From positions 1 through 13,232 of the forward strand of contig JADGCJ010000089.1 in the NCBI GenBank assembly GCA_015229045.1: a stretch of 13,232 bases of DNA. Direction: 5' to 3'. This stretch comes from Magnetococcales bacterium. GTDB taxonomy: Bacteria > Pseudomonadota > Magnetococcia > Magnetococcales > DC0425bin3. The translations under genes were made by a program, and so were the position numbers. Below, one piece after another: positions 9,269 through 13,232 of the stretch; the stretch's first letter is position 1, and every line of letters begins with the position of its first letter. The notes beneath the pieces are model-generated. The model searched no databases and was not told where the DNA came from. It worked only from the letters and a program-made list of their open reading frames with translations.

Positions 9269-11448
9269 TGCGCTTGCGGCTTTATGCCCTGCAAGGGATC
9301 GCTTTTGGGGCCGCTTTTCTGCTTTTCCAGTTGGAGTTGATCGCCGCCAAGGCTTTGTTGCCACATTTTGGGGGCAGTTTTCTCGTCTGGAGCATGACGG
9401 TGATGTTTTTCCAGGGGGTGTTGATCCTCGGTTATCTGCTGGTCCATTGGGGAACCCGTTTCTTGGGCATTCGGGGCTGGTTTCACCTCTATCTTGTGCT
9501 GTTGCTGCTCACCCTGCCTGCCCTGACCACCCTGCCGACTCTTCTGCAACCGCTCTCCCATGCCGAAGAGGCCTCTTTTCTGCCACGCCTCCTGTTGACC
9601 CTGTTTCTGGCCACCGGGGTGGTGTTTTTGGCGCTTTCCACTCTGGGGGTGGGGACGCAGAAGTGGCTGGCGGCCTCCTCCCTGCCCGAGGCGGGCAACC
9701 CTTTTGCCCTGTATGGCATCTCCAATCTGGGGGCTTTTGTCGCCCTGTTCAGTTATCCCTTGCTGGTGGAGCCTCGCTTCACTCTGCTCCAACAGATCAC
9801 CCTCTGGCAGGGGGGCTATCTCGTGCTGGCCCTGTTGCAGGGGATCACGTTTCCCCTGCGTGTTCCCTTGTCCCGGCAGGAACCCCTCTCCACGGCATCC
9901 CCGACCACGCCGGGGCGACTGCGCCTGAGCTGGTTTTTGCTGCCCGCCGCGAGCAATGCCCTCTACCTGGCCACCACCAACCTGATCACCATGGATCTGG
10001 CCTCGGTGCCTTTGCTTTGGACTCTCCCGCTGGGGGTGTTTCTGGTCACTTTCTGGCTGACCTTCAAGGCGCGCCCCTGGTATCCGGCCTGGGTGCGCAG
10101 TCGTTTTTATCTGGCCGTTCCTGTCGGGATCTTTTTATTCTTGTTGCAGATCAAAGGGTTTGATTTTGACTCTCCCGGTCTGTCCATCCTGCTGCACCTG
10201 CTGACGCTTTTTTTTCTGAGCATGGCCTGTCACGGCGAGCTGCATCGTTTGCGCCCCCGGGATCCGCAGCTCATGACCGATTTTTATCTGACCCTGGCCG
10301 TGGGGGGGTTTGCGGGTGCCCTGCTGGTGGGCTGGCTGGCCCCGGCCAGCGGCATTCCTGTCCTGATCGAGTATCCGTTCGCCATGCTGCTGGCGGTCCT
10401 GGCCCTGGCCCTGGATCCGGCTGCCCGGCCCTTGCAGCGCTTCGACGGGTTTTGGGTTCTCCTCATGGTGTTGGTCTTGCTGGGTTGGCCATTGCTCTCC
10501 GGCGAGCAAAAATCCCTCCAGGGCAACCTGCTCTCCGTGCTTCTCGCCGTGCCGATTCTTTTCATCTTTTCCGCGCTGCGCGACAAACCCAGACCCCTGA
10601 CCCTCGCCCTCCTGGCCGTGGTCGTCATGGTGCCCTTCTTCGATGACCTGGCACCAGACCGCTCTTTGCTCTTCAAACAGCGCAATCACTATGGCATCTA
10701 TCGGATTTTCATCAAGGATGGCCGGAAGATTCTCAAGCACGGCACGACCTACCATGGCGCACAGTGGCTCGACCCGGAGCGTGGCCGGATACCTCAATTA
10801 TACTATCATCCGGTCACTCCTGTCGGTCGACTGTTGAGCGGCACGGCCTTCCCCTGGCAAAACACGGGCGTTATCGGCCTGGGAACCGGCAGTCTGGCAG
10901 CCTATGCCCGGCCTGGACAGTCGATGACCTTTTTCGAGCTGGACCCCGACGATGGGGTGATTGCCCGTGATCATTTTTCCTATTTGCGCGAGAGCCGGGG
11001 CAGGATTGCCGTGCAGATCGGGGATGCCCGTCTGTCATTGCACAACATTCCCGGGCAGAGTTATGACCTGCTGGTGGTGGATGCCTTCAACAGCGATGCC
11101 ATTCCCCTCCATCTGCTCACCACCGAGGCCCTGGCCCTTTACCGGCGCACCTTGAAACCTGACGGTTTGCTGCTTTTTCACGTCTCCAATCGATTTCTCG
11201 ACCTGACCACAGCCTTGGGAACCAATGGCCGGTGGGTGGGTGCCCGGAGCCTCTCTCTGGCCAATCCACCTCCTGTCCATGCCGATGCCGAACCCTCCCA
11301 CTGGGTGGCCATGACCTGGAGTCCGGTCACCACAGCACGCCTGATCGATTCTTTTGGCTGGACTCTTCTGGACGCCGACAACACCCCCCTCATGCCGCGT
11401 CCCTGGACCGACGATTATTCCAATTTGGTCTCGGTGCTGCTTTTTTAA
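9268..11448 (+). CDS. Polytopic membrane protein with spermidine-synthase-like C-terminal domain
   Basis: This 726-aa protein joins about fourteen predicted membrane helices (residues about 5-460) to a cytoplasmic methyltransferase-fold domain of the spermidine/spermine synthase family (about 475-726). The nucleotide-binding loop VIGLGTGS (535-542) and the acidic strand end FFELDP (555-560) are clear. The segment VVDAFNSDAIPLHLLT (603-618) is characteristic of the membrane-fused spermidine-synthase-like proteins, and RNHYGIYRI precedes the domain. No polyamine substrate has been shown for most such fusions, so putrescine aminopropylation here is unproven. The start overlaps the HAD stop, making it the last gene of the gatC run. 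Its stop overlaps the stop of the convergent minus-strand gene. It contains a T8 run (10208-10215). Confidence 0.88.
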   Translation: MRLRLYALQGIAFGAAFLLFQLELIAAKALLPHFGGSFLVWSMTVMFFQGVLILGYLLVHWGTRFLGIRGWFHLYLVLLLLTLPALTTLPTLLQPLSHAEEASFLPRLLLTLFLATGVVFLALSTLGVGTQKWLAASSLPEAGNPFALYGISNLGAFVALFSYPLLVEPRFTLLQQITLWQGGYLVLALLQGITFPLRVPLSRQEPLSTASPTTPGRLRLSWFLLPAASNALYLATTNLITMDLASVPLLWTLPLGVFLVTFWLTFKARPWYPAWVRSRFYLAVPVGIFLFLLQIKGFDFDSPGLSILLHLLTLFFLSMACHGELHRLRPRDPQLMTDFYLTLAVGGFAGALLVGWLAPASGIPVLIEYPFAMLLAVLALALDPAARPLQRFDGFWVLLMVLVLLGWPLLSGEQKSLQGNLLSVLLAVPILFIFSALRDKPRPLTLALLAVVVMVPFFDDLAPDRSLLFKQRNHYGIYRIFIKDGRKILKHGTTYHGAQWLDPERGRIPQLYYHPVTPVGRLLSGTAFPWQNTGVIGLGTGSLAAYARPGQSMTFFELDPDDGVIARDHFSYLRESRGRIAVQIGDARLSLHNIPGQSYDLLVVDAFNSDAIPLHLLTTEALALYRRTLKPDGLLLFHVSNRFLDLTTALGTNGRWVGARSLSLANPPPVHADAEPSHWVAMTWSPVTTARLIDSFGWTLLDADNTPLMPRPWTDDYSNLVSVLLF

Positions 11449-13073
11449 TAACCAGCCACCCAGGCCTGTCCCAACGCGATTCCCCCATCGCCAATGGGTA
11501 CCCTCCGGGGTTGAAAAACCTGATAGCCAAGACGCTCCAACGACGGCATCAACAACTCCTTCAACAGGCCATTCATGAAGACACCGCCACCCAGAACAAT
11601 AGAGAGCAACCCCGTTCGACGGGTGCCATGGGTGACCATCTCCAGGATGGCCCTGGCCATGGCCTGATGGAAGGCAAAGGCCCAGGCCGCCTTGGTTTCA
11701 GATGCCAGCCGGTCAGGTGGCAACAGGCGAAAGATCTCCGCCCAATCGACGATCAACAGCTGCCCCTTGTCGCGCAGGGTGAAGGGCACGGTGAGCTCGG
11801 GTGGAGAGAAGGCGGTCCAGAGCCTCGCTTCGGCTTCCAGGCGCATGGCGGGTTCGCCCTCGTGGGCAATGCGCTGCGGAGCGATCCCCAGCCAGGCCGC
11901 GAAGGCATCGAACAGGCGACCCGCTGCATGACTCACAGGTGCATGGATCCTCCGGAGAGCCTGCCGGGTCCAGATTTCGGCTTCGGTGGCCGACACCCCC
12001 CACCGTTCCTGCAACGTCGGTGTGAAGGCAACCCCGGCATCCGCCAGACGTCCCACCAGTTGCCGCACAGGATGGATGACCGCCGCATCGCCTCCGGGCA
12101 AGGGAACACCGGCAAAAGTGGCCAGGCGTTCACAACCATCGGCGCTCATCCGGAGCAGCTCGGCGCCCCAGAGGGTGCCATCCTCCCCCCAGCCCAGGCC
12201 ATCGAAGGCCAAGGCCAGGCTTGCGTCGAGACCATGCTCGGCCATGCCCGCCGCCGCATGCGCCCGATGATGCTGCACAGCCACCACCGGCATGCCGCGC
12301 TCCCCAGCCAAACGCCGCCCCAATACCGAAGGAAACATGTCCGGATGGAGATCGACGACCACCACGTCAGGTCTGTTTTGGGTGTCGTCCAGCAGCCCGT
12401 TGACAAGCTCTTCCAGGGTGGTTCGTGCAGCGGGATCGGCGAGGTCACCCAACGTTGGAAAAAGGGTGATTTCCGCGCCATGCCCCAGAGCGATACGGTT
12501 CTTGGTTTCGGTCCCCATGGCGAGGACCGTTTGCTTTAGGGGTTTGGCCAGGCGGATGGTCACCTTCCCGGGGGAGGTGGCGGATGATTGGATCGGGTCC
12601 GCTGTCGTCGGGCGATCCAGCGTGGCAATCGTCGCCACCAACGCCTCCAGCAGGTGAGAGAATCGTTCCTGCATGGCGGGTGTCAGACCCGAAGACGGGG
12701 CAAGAGCGAAGGGCTGCACACCAAACAGGGCCATGGCATGTTGGTAGCCGAGATCGCGGGCAATGGAGAGCGCTTCGGCCATGCCCAATCCATGCGTGGA
12801 GAGCGAGCGAACATGGTGTCGGCAGCGGGCTTCCGCCTGGGTGAGAAAGCGCCATGCCCCCCCTTCCAGACCCATCTCCGCACAATCGACGATGAGAACC
12901 GGGCCGGACAATTCGAGAAGGTCATGCGCCAGGGTGAGGGCGTCGGCGTCTTCCCAAATTCGGGTGGTCCAGGGAGTGCCGGGGGGCGGGGGGGGCAGGG
13001 CTTCGACCAGGAGCAGACCGATTGCGTCATCTTGTGCGAAGCGGCTGCCGATACCCACCACCGTCAAACCCAT
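11445..13073 (-). CDS. HyaD-type hydrogenase maturation peptidase fused to HypF C-terminal carbamoyltransferase domain
   Basis: This 542-aa protein has two parts. Residues 1-150 match [NiFe]-hydrogenase maturation endopeptidases (peptidase M52): GIGSRFAQDDAIG (7-19), IVDCAEMG (61-68), LSTHGLG (91-97) and GLTP (129-132). D16, D63 and H94 line up with the nickel-binding E16, D62 and H93 of E. coli HybD. Residues about 180-542 match the Kae1-like carbamoyltransferase end of HypF: VLAMGTETKN (183-192), DLHPDMFP, VQHHRAHAAAGMAEHG (266-281), AFDGLGWGEDGTLWG (289-303), VPLPGGDAAV, GRLFDAFAAWLG and LGGGVFMN (494-501). HypF's acylphosphatase, zinc-finger and YrdC domains are absent. The residue 155-178 linker is low-complexity. 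ATG 13073 is chosen for its AAGGA site; TTG 13097 would add eight residues. No hydrogenase subunit genes are visible. Confidence 0.87.
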   Translation of the reverse strand: MGLTVVGIGSRFAQDDAIGLLLVEALPPPPPGTPWTTRIWEDADALTLAHDLLELSGPVLIVDCAEMGLEGGAWRFLTQAEARCRHHVRSLSTHGLGMAEALSIARDLGYQHAMALFGVQPFALAPSSGLTPAMQERFSHLLEALVATIATLDRPTTADPIQSSATSPGKVTIRLAKPLKQTVLAMGTETKNRIALGHGAEITLFPTLGDLADPAARTTLEELVNGLLDDTQNRPDVVVVDLHPDMFPSVLGRRLAGERGMPVVAVQHHRAHAAAGMAEHGLDASLALAFDGLGWGEDGTLWGAELLRMSADGCERLATFAGVPLPGGDAAVIHPVRQLVGRLADAGVAFTPTLQERWGVSATEAEIWTRQALRRIHAPVSHAAGRLFDAFAAWLGIAPQRIAHEGEPAMRLEAEARLWTAFSPPELTVPFTLRDKGQLLIVDWAEIFRLLPPDRLASETKAAWAFAFHQAMARAILEMVTHGTRRTGLLSIVLGGGVFMNGLLKELLMPSLERLGYQVFQPRRVPIGDGGIALGQAWVAGY

Positions 13074-13082
13074 CGTTGCCAT

Positions 13083-13087
13083 TCCTT
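13083..13087 (-). promoter_or_regulatory. Shine-Dalgarno deciding the peptidase/HypF fusion start
   Basis: AAGGA on the minus strand lies 9 nt before ATG at + 13073-13071. It supports this start over an ATG three codons upstream, whose codon abuts the site, and over a TTG at + 13097. Confidence 0.55.
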
Positions 13088-13163
13088 GCCATGCCAAACT
13101 GCATCCAAACCGTGTATGGCGGGATGCGTCGTTTTTTTTAAACTATTGAAAGACTGGGATGGT

Positions 13164-13188
13164 CCAGGAAGGGCTGCGCCCTTCCTGG
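13164..13188. repeat. Perfect 11-bp inverted repeat (tight hairpin)
   Basis: CCAGGAAGGGC and GCCCTTCCTGG are exact complements around the 3-nt loop TGC. No T tract follows on either strand, so a simple intrinsic terminator is unlikely. It lies upstream of the minus-strand fusion gene in an otherwise empty 135-bp end region. It may be a REP-type repeat; that needs other genomic copies. Confidence 0.6.
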
Positions 13189-13232
13189 TAATGGTATGGT
13201 CCGCCCCGCTCCTAAACGGCATCAGATGTGCC

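Noticed and set aside
11232..12539. 435-codon + strand frame opposite the peptidase/HypF fusion
   Set aside because: Low-complexity Pro/Gln/Arg-rich translation with no recognisable motif; the minus strand has strong family motifs over the same span.
13101..13139. GCATCC...GGATGC followed by T8 as a + strand terminator
   Set aside because: The stem is 6 bp with a 15-nt gap, the T run starts 4 nt later, and no + strand gene ends nearby. It probably lies in the promoter region of the minus-strand gene.

Overview
The window is GC-rich, gene-dense DNA from a proteobacterium. The layout and protein style suggest a deep-branching alphaproteobacterial-type lineage, possibly Magnetococcales, but the lineage is a guess because no 16S gene or other decisive marker is present. 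Ten protein-coding genes are supported, eight on the + strand and one at each end on the - strand. No tRNA, rRNA, CRISPR array or transposase gene was seen.

Left part (1-4962). A minus-strand ygfZ gene (Fe-S cluster protein) diverges from thiC (HMP-P synthase, an Fe-S radical-SAM enzyme of thiamine synthesis). Two close downstream genes appear co-transcribed with thiC. Both are recognisable members of PLP-dependent families: a DegT/DnrJ/EryC1/StrS aminotransferase fold, then a DAP/ornithine-decarboxylase-type alanine-racemase-fold protein. Each has lost the lysine that normally holds PLP. A back-to-back pair of pyridoxal pseudoenzymes is the most unusual coding feature here.

Middle (4963-5186). 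A 224-bp non-coding gap holds a 10-bp-stem hairpin (possible terminator). It also holds a compact 126-bp element closed by 16-bp near-perfect inverted repeats, with several small internal hairpins. The element ends about 20 bp before gatC and looks like a dispersed structured repeat or MITE.

Right-centre (5187-11448). gatC and gatA (two subunits of the Glu/Asp-tRNA amidotransferase; gatB is absent) head a tight + strand run. It continues with an alpha/beta hydrolase, a divergent sirtuin, a HAD phosphatase and a large membrane protein with a spermidine-synthase-like C-terminal domain. The last four junctions are start/stop overlaps or a 4-nt gap, so this is very likely one operon.

Right end (11445-13232). 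A minus-strand gene meets the membrane gene tail to tail, the two stop codons sharing TTAA. It encodes an unusual fusion of a HyaD/HybD-type hydrogenase maturation endopeptidase with the C-terminal carbamoyltransferase (Kae1-like) part of HypF. The acylphosphatase, zinc-finger and YrdC parts of HypF are missing. The last 135 bp holds a perfect 11-bp inverted repeat and no recognisable gene.
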